From the NCBI GenBank assembly GCA_943788825.1, contig CALSRT010000001.1, forward strand, positions 186,001 to 250,000: a stretch of 64,000 bases of DNA. Direction: 5' to 3'. Positions 17,320-26,079 of the stretch are shown here, piece by piece. The notes beneath the pieces were generated by a model. That model did not search any database. It saw nothing but the letters and a program-made list of their open reading frames with translations, and was not told the DNA's origin. Position 1 is the stretch's first letter, and each line of letters starts with the position of its first letter. This DNA comes from UBA4582 sp002389265 (GTDB lineage: Bacteria; Pseudomonadota; Gammaproteobacteria; Pseudomonadales; Azotimanducaceae). The position numbers and the translations under genes are program-made.

Positions 17320-17759
17320 GCCTGCCATTCTGGCAAACCAAGACCCTGAGCGAGATGAGCAATCCCGAATGGGAGTCTCTCTGTGACGGCTGCGCGCGCT
17401 GCTGCATGCATAAGTTGGAAGATGAAGACACGGGCGAGGTGCATTACACTTCCATCGTTTGTCGCTATCTGGACCAGGACAAATGCCAGTGCACTGACTA
17501 TTCACAACGTAATGTGAATGTACCGGAGTGCGTGCTGCTGACCCCTGAGCGGGTTGACGAGTTTGCTTGGCTACCGAATACTTGCGCTTATCGGTTGATC
17601 GCCGAGGGCAAGGATCTATATGACTGGCACCCGTTAGTGTCGGGAGATAAGACCTCTGTTCAGGCAGCTGGCATTGCGGTCACCGGCAAGGTCGTCGATG
17701 AACGCGGTGTTCATCCCGATAGTCATCAAGAATATATTATTCGCTGGGTGGAGCAATAG
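17316..17759 (+). CDS. ycgN: YcgN family cysteine-cluster protein
   Basis: A 147-aa protein of the YcgN/UPF0260 family. The cysteine cluster is CDGCARCCMHKL near residues 23-34, continued by CRYLDQDKCQC, which probably binds a metal or iron-sulfur cluster. The W-L-P-x-T-C-A-Y motif near 80-92 and the DWHPLVSGD segment are also family features. Its role is not known. It is coupled to ycgL (ATGA overlap) and ends the dnaX block. Confidence 0.92.
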   Translation: MSLPFWQTKTLSEMSNPEWESLCDGCARCCMHKLEDEDTGEVHYTSIVCRYLDQDKCQCTDYSQRNVNVPECVLLTPERVDEFAWLPNTCAYRLIAEGKDLYDWHPLVSGDKTSVQAAGIAVTGKVVDERGVHPDSHQEYIIRWVEQ

Positions 17760-17798
17760 CCGCCGCCGTATCAAGTGTAAGGATCTGGGTTAACCTCA

Positions 17799-18146
17799 AT
17801 GGCTGAAATCATCCATCAATACGAATATCTTATCGCCTGGTGTGTCTATGTGCTGGCAGGCTTGGGTTGCAGTGTGGTCTGGTGGAAGATGACATCATTT
17901 CTGCGGCACCGTGGCTGGCGTGATCTGGTGCGGGGCATCGTGGTGGTGCTGATCTTCACGCCCTGGTATGCCGGTGAGTCCCACCAGTTCATGGCACCGG
18001 CAAGTGTGGTGCTGATGATGGATCTGCTGCTCGAGGGTGCCAAGGGCGGTCTGCAAGGCGGGCTGGTGCTATTGTTCAGTCTATTCGCCATGCTGATTGG
18101 TTTGACACTGCGGTTACTGTTCTGGCGTCGAACTGAGACGCCTTAA
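17799..18146 (+). CDS. Conserved-type small membrane protein, function unknown
   Basis: A 115-aa hydrophobic protein with about three transmembrane segments: residues 10-28 (IAWCVYVLAGLGCSVVWW), 45-58 (VRGIVVVLIFTPWY) and 85-108 (LQGGLVLLFSLFAMLIGL). A basic loop (FLRHRGWRDL) lies after the first, and the C-terminus is basic. I do not recognise a family. It is 39 bp after ycgN on the same strand and may be the last gene of that transcript. Confidence 0.7.
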   Translation: MAEIIHQYEYLIAWCVYVLAGLGCSVVWWKMTSFLRHRGWRDLVRGIVVVLIFTPWYAGESHQFMAPASVVLMMDLLLEGAKGGLQGGLVLLFSLFAMLIGLTLRLLFWRRTETP

Positions 18147-18182
18147 GCTCGCTCGATATAAGCAAGCCGGCCGCGGATAACA

Positions 18183-18212
18183 TTGACTTTCATGAATTCT
18201 CATCAATATGAT
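18183..18212 (+). promoter_or_regulatory. Probable sigma-70 promoter of the moxR leader
   Basis: TTGACT at 18183-18188 and TATGAT at 18207-18212, separated by 18 bases, each one mismatch from consensus. It predicts transcription starting near 18219, which gives a leader of about 315 nt before moxR that contains the structured element. Confidence 0.55.
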
Positions 18213-18244
18213 GAATGTTGATTGGTTGTGCTGCTTCAGGGTTC

Positions 18245-18366
18245 TTGAGGAATCCGGCTAAAGGCCTGTTTTGCAGGGCCGTCGAGGCACTTGCCGAGTT
18301 AGCCGGAAACCTCAGACTGAGCGGATTTAAAGCCTGGCCGCGTTTTTCGAAACGCTGCCGCGGCTT
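18245..18366 (+). ncRNA. Candidate structured leader RNA (three-way junction plus UUCG hairpin)
   Basis: The outer stem is GAGG-AA-TCCGGCTAA (18247-18261) paired with TTAGCCGGA-AA-CCTC (18299-18313), 13 Watson-Crick pairs around a symmetric AA/AA loop. Inside lie a GGCCTG/CAGGGCC hairpin (18263-18280) and a GGC-ACTT-GCC hairpin (18286-18295), making a three-way junction. A second long hairpin follows at 18330-18366: AAGCC...GGC...GCGTTT-TTCG-AAACGC...GCC...GGCTT. No U-run follows, so it is not an ordinary terminator. It matches no riboswitch class that I recognise. Confidence 0.45.
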
Positions 18367-18534
18367 GCATGGGCGAAAATAAAGACTTAATCAGAGGCCC
18401 CCTTGATATGTGCCGCCGACCAAATTACAGTAAGAGGCTGTTACGTTAATAAGAAACGCCTAATTGATTCGCATGAGTCAGAAAATCAACCTTCCTTCGC
18501 ATCATTTTCTTGGTTACTAATTGGTCACTATCAT

Positions 18535-19407
18535 ATGAAATTTTCCAGCACTACGACATATATCGCCACCGACGAACTACAAATGGCAGTTAATGCTGCC
18601 GTCATCCTTGAACGGCCCTTGCTCATCAAAGGTGAGCCGGGCACAGGCAAGACCATGCTGGCGGAAGAGATTGCCGCCTCGCTGGGCATGGAATTAATTG
18701 CCTGGCACGTGAAGTCCACCACCAAAGCGCAGCAGGGCTTGTATGAATACGATGCCGTATCCCGCCTGCGGGACTCGCAGCTGGGCGACGAGCGCGTCCA
18801 TGACATCAATAACTACATTGCCAAAGGCAAGCTCTGGGAAGCCTTCACCAGCGATAAAAAGTGTGTGCTGCTGATTGACGAAATTGATAAGGCCGACATC
18901 GAGTTTCCAAATGACCTGCTACTCGAAATTGATAAAATGCAATTTCACGTCTATGAAACTGGTGAAACCGTCGTCGCCAAGCACCGGCCTGTGATCGTGA
19001 TCACCAGTAACAACGAAAAAGAACTGCCGGACGCGTTTCTGCGTCGGTGTTTCTTCCACTACATTCAGTTCCCTGATCGCGCTACCATGCAGGAAATTGT
19101 TGATGTCCATTATCCCAAAATCAAGCAGGACCTGGTGAAGGAAGCCATGGAAATTTTCTTTGACGTGCGCAAGGTGCCAGGCTTGAAGAAGAAGCCGTCG
19201 ACTTCCGAGCTGATTGACTGGTTGAAGCTGCTAATGGCAGACGATATCCCTGAAGAAATTTTGCGTAATCGAGACACCTCGAAAGCGATTCCGCCGCTGT
19301 ACGGCGCGCTGGTTAAAAATGAGCAGGATGTGCAGTTACTTGAGCGATTAGCGTTTATGAACCGTCGTCAGCAAAACACTGGCGGCAGTGGCCCACAGAA
19401 AGGTTAA
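18535..19407 (+). CDS. MoxR family AAA+ ATPase
   Basis: A 290-aa ATPase from the ATG at 18535, where the family-like N-terminus begins. Walker A is GEPGTGKT (near 33-40), Walker B CVLLIDEIDKAD (near 108-119), sensor 1 VIVITSNNEKELPDAF, and RRCFFHYIQFPD supplies the arginine finger region. MoxR ATPases act as chaperones for metalloenzyme maturation or stress complexes and are usually paired with a VWA protein. Here the VWA gene follows by 6 bp. The target complex is unknown, since no dehydrogenase genes are adjacent. Confidence 0.92.
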   Translation: MKFSSTTTYIATDELQMAVNAAVILERPLLIKGEPGTGKTMLAEEIAASLGMELIAWHVKSTTKAQQGLYEYDAVSRLRDSQLGDERVHDINNYIAKGKLWEAFTSDKKCVLLIDEIDKADIEFPNDLLLEIDKMQFHVYETGETVVAKHRPVIVITSNNEKELPDAFLRRCFFHYIQFPDRATMQEIVDVHYPKIKQDLVKEAMEIFFDVRKVPGLKKKPSTSELIDWLKLLMADDIPEEILRNRDTSKAIPPLYGALVKNEQDVQLLERLAFMNRRQQNTGGSGPQKG

Positions 19408-19413
19408 ACAACT

Positions 19414-20565
19414 ATGTTGATCAACTTTTTCCTGGCATTGAAAAATGCTCGGGTGCCAGTTTCCATCACAGAACTGTTGCACCTGCTGGATATTCTCAAG
19501 GCCCGGCTGGTGTATGCGGACATTGATGAATTCTATTATCTGAGTCGAATGGCTCTCGTCAAAGACGAGCGCCACTATGATAAATTCGATCGCGCTTTCG
19601 GCACTTACTTCAAGGGTCTCGAAGACCTGTCTGGAATGTTGGCAGCGATGATTCCCGATGAGTATTTGCGTCGCGAGTTTGAAAAATCTCTGACGGCCGA
19701 GGAACTCGAAAAGATCAAATCCCTGGGTGGTCTTGAAAAACTCATCGATGAATTCAAACGTCAGGTGGAAGATGCTGCGCGCGGTGAAGGCAAAGATAAA
19801 GACAAAGAAGGCAAAGGCCGAGACGGTAAGGGTGATGACGGTGATGACCGCGCGGGCAAGAAACGCCGTGGTAAGCGTAACTGGGACAAACGCGACTATA
19901 AGACCTATGACGATAACGTCGAACTGGGTACTCGTGGGATGAAGATATCCCTGCGACGTCTGCGCAAGCTGGCGCGCACCGGTGCGGAAGACGAATTCGA
20001 TATCAGCGGTACCATCGACAAGACCGCGAAGAACGGTGGCATGCTCGATATCCTAATGCGTCCTGAACGACGCAATACGGTTAAGGTGCTGTTGTTTCTC
20101 GACAACGGTGGCTCTATGGATGCGCACGTTAAGGTGTGTGAGGAGCTGTTCTCTGCGGCCCGGGCCGAGTTCAAACATTTAGAGACCTTCTATTTTCATA
20201 ATTTTATCTACGATGGCGTATGGAAACAGCATAATCGGCGGATGAACGAGCGCCTTGATACCTTCGATATCATGCACAAGTACTCTCACGACTATAAAGT
20301 GATCTTTGTTGGTGACGCTACCATGGCCCCCTATGAGATCACGCATGCAGGCGGTAGTGTTGAGCATTGGAACGAGGAAGCCGGTGCTATCTGGATTCAA
20401 CGGATGCTCGATACCTTCGAGAAGCTGATTTGGATTAATCCAACGCCTGCGGACACATGGGAATATTCAAACTCAGTGGCCTTGACCAAAAAGCTGGTTG
20501 ATGACCAGATGTTCCCCTTGACGATCCGTGGCATTGAAGAAGGGATGAACTACCTGTCGAAGTAA
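19414..20565 (+). CDS. CoxE-like VWA domain protein
   Basis: A 383-aa partner of the MoxR ATPase. The N-terminal 120 residues are helical. A highly charged, low-complexity Lys/Asp/Gly linker follows at about 122-155 (GKDKDKEGKGRDGKGDDGDD), then a VWA-type domain with VLLFLDNGGSMDAHV near 220, a variant MIDAS (D-N-G-G-S in place of D-x-S-x-S), and VIFVGDATMAPYE near 300. It is probably cytoplasmic, with no signal peptide or membrane segment. MoxR-VWA pairs are thought to insert metals or remodel protein complexes. It is in an operon with moxR. Confidence 0.9.
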   Translation: MLINFFLALKNARVPVSITELLHLLDILKARLVYADIDEFYYLSRMALVKDERHYDKFDRAFGTYFKGLEDLSGMLAAMIPDEYLRREFEKSLTAEELEKIKSLGGLEKLIDEFKRQVEDAARGEGKDKDKEGKGRDGKGDDGDDRAGKKRRGKRNWDKRDYKTYDDNVELGTRGMKISLRRLRKLARTGAEDEFDISGTIDKTAKNGGMLDILMRPERRNTVKVLLFLDNGGSMDAHVKVCEELFSAARAEFKHLETFYFHNFIYDGVWKQHNRRMNERLDTFDIMHKYSHDYKVIFVGDATMAPYEITHAGGSVEHWNEEAGAIWIQRMLDTFEKLIWINPTPADTWEYSNSVALTKKLVDDQMFPLTIRGIEEGMNYLSK

Positions 20566-20867
20566 GCGACAAAAGGGCGGTGTCAAGAATTAGGGACTAC
20601 CGTTACCATCCGGGCCAACCTCGGTTTGTTAATGCCCAGTCATTGATGACTCCGGCGCTCGGAAATAGGGGCGTTGCGGCGCAATGCGGGTAGCTTTTAC
20701 TTCAAAAGGGGCCGCCGGCTGTGATGTCAAGTCGTTAAATAGCATTTTTAGCGATTTGAGGGTAGAATACGCCGCAAGGTGGTCGAGGTCCTCTGTTTTT
20801 GAGCCTATGCTCGAGGGTCTACGCTACACTACAAAGCTTCTTGGTTTCTTAATTTCGGGGATAATGA
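20566..20867. other. 302-bp intergenic region before the TonB receptor gene
   Basis: No gene is supported. It must contain the promoter of the receptor gene. I see several -10-like hexamers (for example TAGAAT near 20763 and TACACT near 20825) but none with a well-spaced -35, and no clear Fur-box. Confidence 0.35.
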
Positions 20868-23552
20868 ATGAAAATTAATCTACGCAGGCGCTATCTTGCC
20901 TGCTTTATAACAGCGCTTTCAGCCGGGGTTGCGGCGATACCTGCAGCTATCGCTGCAGAGGGCGACTCAGCCAATATGGAAGAGATCGTGATTATCGGAT
21001 CTCGCCGAGCAGCAAGATCAGCAACCGATACTACAGCACCTGTAGACGTGATTGCTGGTGATGAGCTTACTCGTAATGCATCTACAGACATTCAAGACTT
21101 GATGCGTACAGCAGTACCTTCATACAACGTTAACGCCCAGCCAATAAGCGACGCAGCAACGATTTCTCGTCCTGCCAACCTGCGTGGTCTGTCGCCTGAC
21201 AACACCCTCGTGTTGGTCAATGGTAAGCGTCGTCACCGTGGTTCGGTCATCAGTTTCCTGGGTGGTGGTATTTCTGATGGTGCTCAGGGTGTTGATATCG
21301 CCACGATTCCGTCGCTCGCTCTGAAGCGGGTTGTGGTCTTGCGAGATGGTGCTTCTTCTCAATATGGATCTGACGCTATTGCCGGTGTTATCAATTTTGA
21401 GCTGCGCGACGAGGCTCAAGGTGGCTTCCTCGAAGTCACCACAGGTTCTACCTATGAAGGTGATGGGGATAACTATCGCCTGGCAGGCAACATAGGCTTA
21501 CCTCTTGGTGATAGTGGTTTTGTCAACATTACAGCAGAGTATGGCGAAGTAGACGGAACTGTGCGAAGCATCGTTCGTCAGGATGTGCTGGATTTGATCG
21601 CAGCAGGTAATACCGCAGCGGCAGATTTCAAGACTATCAATTCATACACTGGCGCAGTTCCTCAGTATTGGGGACAGCCTGACGTTGAAGATGATTTTAA
21701 AATCTTTATCAACAGTGCTTTCGAGATCAACCAGTACGCTGAGGTCTATGCTTTCGGTAATATCTCTGAGCGACAAGCTACAGGTGGTTTCTTCTATCGT
21801 AATCCGACAAACCGCGGCGGTGTCTATGCCGGTCCATTAGTGGACGCATTGACGGGCGCCTTGGATCCAAACGGTGTTGCCTCTGTAAAAGTTGGTGACT
21901 TGGACGGTTTGGGTGTAGGCGGCGGATGTCCCGCAGGTATCCCTCTAACGGGTACTGATGGTCTGATTCCAGACGCAACGATTCTGGCTGAAGTAACAGC
22001 TGATGCTAACTGTTTCTCTTTTGTTGAAACGATCCCGGGCGGTTTTGTTCCACGCTTTGGTGGCACCAACGAAGATGCCAGCTTAGCAGTGGGTGTTCGT
22101 GGTTTACTCGATAGTGGGCTGAGCTATGACGTCAGCGCATACCGTGGCTCGAACGAAACCGAGTTTTTCATCAATAACACGGTGAACGCATCTTTGGGGC
22201 CCAATACGCCTCGGAATTTCATTCCGGGTGGTCAGAAGCAAACTGAAACAGTCTATAACGGTGACTTCAGTTACCCCATTGACGCCGGTCTTGCATCAGA
22301 CTTAACGTTTTCTTTCGGTGGTGAGTACCGTGAAGAAGAATTCGACTTATATGCAGGTGATCCAGCGTCATATGCACTCGGCCCTCTTGCTGATCAGGGC
22401 TTTTCATCAAGCTCTAACGGCTTTGGTGGCTTTCCAAACAGCACTTCTAGCTCGCAGGATAGCTGGGCGGCTTACGGAGAACTAGAGGCGGATGTAACAG
22501 ACGCGCTGACACTCCAAGGCGCATTGCGTTATGAAGACTACAGTGTGTTTGGTGATACCACTAACTTCAAGGTTGCTGGTCTTTACCGCGTATCTGAAGG
22601 CTTCAAAATCCGTGGTGCTATATCCACTGGTTTCCACGCGCCTACTGCGGGTCAGGCAAATATTACCAATGTGACAACTCAGATCAGCAACGGCGTACTG
22701 GTTGATCAGGGCACCTTACCTCTGAGCTCAACAGCCGGGCAAATTGCTGGTGATTTCATTGAGAGTCAGGGCAATGGACGTCCAACACTTGGGCCAGAAG
22801 ATGCTGTCAACATGTCAATTGGTGTTGCCTTCGATCTTGGCGAAACTTCTTGGACCGTTGACTACTACAACATTGAAGTAGAAGACCGCGTAGCGCTTGG
22901 CGCCGACGTCGACTTCCTGGATGCGTTGAATTTTGCCGGCGGTGGCACAACCTTTACGAGCGTAACTGAAGCTCTGACAGGCCTTAGTGCATCCGGTGTG
23001 ATTGATCGCCAGGATTTCATCGGCTTGGATGATTTGTCAGCATTCCGCTTCTTCGCGAATAGCTTCGATACCGAAACACAGGGCATCGATGTAGTGGGAC
23101 GAGTTGGTTTTGATGTTTGGGAAGGATCTTCTAACGTCACACTCGCTATGAACTGGAACGATACGCAGGTCACCAATAGAGGTGTTACTAACCCTATCAG
23201 TGCTGGCCGAGTGGCGGCCCTCGAAGATTTGCTGCCTAAGTTTAAGGGTAACTTGTCTTGGACCCATAGTCAGGGTGCTCTGCGAAGCATGGTTCGCGTG
23301 AACTACTATGGCCAGTGGGATGACACAGGCAATGGTGTTACTGGCGTCAGTAATGAGTTGCTTGTTGACGTAGAACTGGCTTATGAGCTGGTTAACGGGC
23401 TCGAATTAATTGGTGGTGTGAGCAATCTGTTCGACACCTACAATGATAAAAACCCAAGTGCACTGAGTGTGGGTCAGCTGTACCCAGAGTCAGGTCCGTT
23501 TGCTATGAACGGCGGACAGTGGTACGTAAAGGCGAAGTACTCTTTCGAGTAA
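20868..23552 (+). CDS. TonB-dependent outer-membrane receptor
   Basis: An 894-aa receptor. The signal peptide runs to about residue 30 (ending AAIAAEG). A TonB-box-like segment MEEIVIIGSR is at about 37-46, then the plug domain (DLMRTAVPSYNV, NTLVLVNGKRRHRG, VVVLRDGASSQYGSDAIAGV) and a 22-strand barrel ending GGQWYVKAKYSFE. It would import a large or scarce substrate using energy from TonB. The ligand is not readable. The inserted loop around 330-380, with Cys-containing GGGCPAGIPL and DANCFSF, could form an extracellular disulfide. A strong terminator follows at once, so the gene is probably monocistronic. Codon use is biased toward frequent codons, which suggests high expression. Confidence 0.93.
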   Translation: MKINLRRRYLACFITALSAGVAAIPAAIAAEGDSANMEEIVIIGSRRAARSATDTTAPVDVIAGDELTRNASTDIQDLMRTAVPSYNVNAQPISDAATISRPANLRGLSPDNTLVLVNGKRRHRGSVISFLGGGISDGAQGVDIATIPSLALKRVVVLRDGASSQYGSDAIAGVINFELRDEAQGGFLEVTTGSTYEGDGDNYRLAGNIGLPLGDSGFVNITAEYGEVDGTVRSIVRQDVLDLIAAGNTAAADFKTINSYTGAVPQYWGQPDVEDDFKIFINSAFEINQYAEVYAFGNISERQATGGFFYRNPTNRGGVYAGPLVDALTGALDPNGVASVKVGDLDGLGVGGGCPAGIPLTGTDGLIPDATILAEVTADANCFSFVETIPGGFVPRFGGTNEDASLAVGVRGLLDSGLSYDVSAYRGSNETEFFINNTVNASLGPNTPRNFIPGGQKQTETVYNGDFSYPIDAGLASDLTFSFGGEYREEEFDLYAGDPASYALGPLADQGFSSSSNGFGGFPNSTSSSQDSWAAYGELEADVTDALTLQGALRYEDYSVFGDTTNFKVAGLYRVSEGFKIRGAISTGFHAPTAGQANITNVTTQISNGVLVDQGTLPLSSTAGQIAGDFIESQGNGRPTLGPEDAVNMSIGVAFDLGETSWTVDYYNIEVEDRVALGADVDFLDALNFAGGGTTFTSVTEALTGLSASGVIDRQDFIGLDDLSAFRFFANSFDTETQGIDVVGRVGFDVWEGSSNVTLAMNWNDTQVTNRGVTNPISAGRVAALEDLLPKFKGNLSWTHSQGALRSMVRVNYYGQWDDTGNGVTGVSNELLVDVELAYELVNGLELIGGVSNLFDTYNDKNPSALSVGQLYPESGPFAMNGGQWYVKAKYSFE

Positions 23553-23570
23553 AAACCTTTTGCTAGACTA

Positions 23571-23612
23571 AAAAACCCCTCGCTCACTTCGTGGCCGAGG
23601 GGTTTTTTTTAT
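23571..23612 (+). terminator. Rho-independent terminator of the TonB receptor gene
   Basis: The stem AACCCCTCG / CGAGGGGTT has a GC-rich core and a 13-nt loop, followed by eight T. It lies 20 bp after the receptor's stop codon. The A-run on the other side also makes it usable on the minus strand. Confidence 0.92.
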
Positions 23613-23841
23613 TCCTCAGTGTTTTCACAAAAATTGAACCGTGCTGGTCTTTTTGAGGTTGTCTTCCTGTCGAATGTTGACGTTTATCGGGATCAATAGG
23701 ATGGCGAGCTGCAAGAAGACGTGCCGCGGAGCGTTCTAGTCAAGCTGATCTCATACGTGCATATCAAGAATTTAGCGAGGCCTCTGTCTGAGGCGAGTTG
23801 TTCGCTGGTGCCATAGCCCGGCGTCACCACAGTTTGTTTGA

Positions 23842-24420
23842 TTTCCATACTGGCCCGGCGGTGATAAAACTCAAGACGTGACTGATATCCCCATGTTGTT
23901 TCTGGGTAATGTCTTTTTGTTGATCGTTGGCGATAATGACACGACTCGCAATAGCATCAGCGGCGGCGCTCTCGCGTTAAATGAATTCCCAGATCAATTT
24001 GTAAAATTAAAGGCGAATCATGCCTTGATTTCTAACCTGTTGGCGGAAATGGTCCGCTGGCAAACGCAGCTTATCCATATGCGCCGCACGGCCCTACAGG
24101 ACTTTAATTAGCGCGGAAAACGGATTAAGGAAGATGACAAGGTCATTGGGTGGTGTTTGTCGGTTATCCGCGACGAATCGGTATTTCAGGATGCCTACAA
24201 GCTCATTATTGATCGACCTAATGCGCGGGCGCACGTGGCCTTTGGTTTCGGGGTGCATCGTTGCATGGGTAATCGCTTGGCCGAGATACCGCTGCGGGTT
24301 CTCTGGTAAGAAATCATGCAACGCTTCAGCACGATTAAACTGGCCGCTGATGCGGTCCGTTTACCGAACAACTTCATCCGCGATGTCAGCGTAGTGCCGG
24401 TTATTCTGCAGCGCAAATAA
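23842..24420 (+). pseudogene. Cytochrome P450 pseudogene (CYP153-like C-terminal remnant)
   Basis: A single frame reads as the C-terminal half of a P450. It includes the I-helix LLIVGDNDTTRNSISGG, the region HMRRTALQD, and the heme-binding loop FGFGVHRCMGNRLAE with the Cys ligand. Two in-frame stops break it (TAG at 24109-24111 and a TAA after the VLW at about 24318), and the N-terminal half, including any start, is missing. The NDTTRNS and NRLAE wording is like CYP153 alkane hydroxylases. It is therefore a relic of hydrocarbon or terpene oxidation. The 230 bp before it hold nothing recognisable. Confidence 0.85.
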
Positions 24421-24565
24421 GCGGTTTTTTGATTGATATCGAAGCCCTCGTTGATTCACTATTAGTATTAATGAGAGGGGCTCGCTGAACGCAGGGGTTC
24501 GTGCTGTGAAATTTGCTGCCGACAGTTGGCGTTTGGCGTATTAATTTAATCTGGGGAAATACACT

Positions 24566-24997
24566 ATGCCGGTCGAGCCAGCACAGGATCCAACTTATTT
24601 TGATCATTTCGATGAGATACCGTTTCACCAATATCTAGGTCTTACCTTAGTCGAGCGCCGTGACGGCTATGCTCGCCTGCGGCTGCGCAAGACCGCGACG
24701 ACGCCCACGGGCATCGGCGGCAGTGTTAATGGTGGTGTGATCGCCACCATGATTGATATGGCAACGATTCCTGCGATATTTACCGGCCTGAGAGCGGGTA
24801 CCGAACCAGCAGGCACGGCGGATCTGCAAGTCACCTATTTGCGCCAGGCCCATGGTGACTATATTGATGCTGAAGCCATCGTGATTAAACGCGGTCGCCA
24901 ACTGTGTAATATCGAAGTTAGCGTTACTGATGACGAAGGGCGACTCTGTGCCAAAGGTCGAGTCTTGTACGCCTTGCGCAGCACTGCGGCAACGTAA
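24566..24997 (+). CDS. PaaI-type hotdog-fold thioesterase
   Basis: A 143-aa protein with the hotdog fold of the PaaI/YdiI group. The signature GGSVNGGVIATMIDMATIPA (about residues 51-70) is a variant of the usual H-G-G-x-x-x-x-x-x-D motif, with Asn in place of His. It ends with the family's IVIKRGRQLCNIEVSVTDDEG strand. It probably hydrolyses an acyl-CoA of unknown chain. GGGGAAA lies at the right distance before the ATG. It is isolated between the P450 relic and a convergent hydrolase. Confidence 0.85.
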   Translation: MPVEPAQDPTYFDHFDEIPFHQYLGLTLVERRDGYARLRLRKTATTPTGIGGSVNGGVIATMIDMATIPAIFTGLRAGTEPAGTADLQVTYLRQAHGDYIDAEAIVIKRGRQLCNIEVSVTDDEGRLCAKGRVLYALRSTAAT

Positions 24998-25052
24998 AGC
25001 CGTTGGCTGTCATGTTTGTTGAATAGTGCCTTCGATAGCTATGGCCAGGCCG

Positions 25053-26030
25053 CTACTCCTTGAGAAAATCACTGACCACCACATGCAGTTCGTGGCGATG
25101 ATTCTCCAGTAACAGCGAGTGGGTACCTTCACCGATAATGGTCAGGCGTTTAAGCGGTACATTGTCTAATTGTGAGAATACTGTTTGGCATTGTTCTGGC
25201 GTCGTCTCACGATCCCACTCGCCAACCACAATCAATGTCGGTGCGAGTATTTTTTGAGGCGCATACCAAGGTTCCGCGCTAGCAGAATAGTGCATAAAAT
25301 CTTTGATTACCCCGGTGGGTGCCCGCAGTGTTGGTGGTTCGGTTTCCCCTGCACGCGGGTCGCTGTTAATCGCCGTGGTGCACCAGTGTTCGACTCTTGA
25401 TGGAGGCACTATGTTATCGATTTCGGCTTGGCTTAGGCCTTGCGCCCAGCGTGTGCTGGCCGCTTGGACATCCACAGTGCGGTAAGACCCGAGCGTCGCG
25501 GGAACAAGACCGGAGGTAGCGCCTGCCGTTACCCACAAGGCACCGTACAATACCAGTTTGCGAATCGACTCAGGACGTTCGCCGGCACAGGTTCCGGCAA
25601 TGGCGGTTCCCCAGGAATAGCCAATCAGGTTCAATTGCGGAATATTCCGCTGATGTTGAATAAAGGCGATTGCTCGGTTTACGTCATCGGCGGCCATGCG
25701 AGTGTCACAGATCGGAGGGTGGTCTTCTGCGGGTTCATTCATCGCTTTAGGCCGGTCCGAGCAACCGTAACCCAGTAAGTCGATACACCAGGTATCAAAC
25801 CCCTGTTGTGCCAGCTGATCCATCCATGAAGCACCTTCGATTTCGTAGTCGAAGGTCAGAGTCGACGCATAGGTTGCGCCATGGACAAATAGTACTGTAC
25901 GCGCGGCATCATGAGTCTCAGGTAGATCGCCTCGGCGCTTATTGCGCAGGTACACCTGGCAGCCAGGTTCACTGCTGTCGATACGATAGGCAGACTCGAT
26001 AGTCGTTGAGCTCTCATTGGCAATTGTCAT
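25053..26030 (-). CDS. Alpha/beta hydrolase
   Basis: A 325-aa serine hydrolase. Motifs are VLFVHGATYAS (oxyanion loop near residue 48), the nucleophile elbow LIGYSWGTAIAG (Ser near 143), VVGEWDRETTP (acid) and GEGTHSLLLE (His) near the end. No signal peptide is seen. The substrate is unknown. Its start lies about 50 bp from the end of cstA on the same strand, so the two may be transcribed together. Confidence 0.88.
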   Translation of the reverse strand: MTIANESSTTIESAYRIDSSEPGCQVYLRNKRRGDLPETHDAARTVLFVHGATYASTLTFDYEIEGASWMDQLAQQGFDTWCIDLLGYGCSDRPKAMNEPAEDHPPICDTRMAADDVNRAIAFIQHQRNIPQLNLIGYSWGTAIAGTCAGERPESIRKLVLYGALWVTAGATSGLVPATLGSYRTVDVQAASTRWAQGLSQAEIDNIVPPSRVEHWCTTAINSDPRAGETEPPTLRAPTGVIKDFMHYSASAEPWYAPQKILAPTLIVVGEWDRETTPEQCQTVFSQLDNVPLKRLTIIGEGTHSLLLENHRHELHVVVSDFLKE

Positions 26031-26079
26031 GGCATTTGTTTCTGTTTGTTATTGACGAACCTGGCCTCTAGAATTCACT

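Larger units (their letters stand above)
18147..18534 (+). other. 388-bp non-coding region before moxR
   Basis: No gene is supported. It holds a good sigma-70-type promoter (18183-18212) and a strongly structured segment (18245-18366), listed separately, so most of it is probably the 5' leader of the moxR transcript. An upstream in-frame extension of moxR to 18403 exists but lacks a ribosome binding site and the family's N-terminus. Confidence 0.6.

Noticed and set aside
18330..18366. Rho-independent terminator before moxR
   Set aside because: The hairpin is strong but no T-run follows it.
20684..20878. 64-codon frame upstream of the TonB receptor
   Set aside because: It overlaps the receptor's start and promoter region and has no family features.
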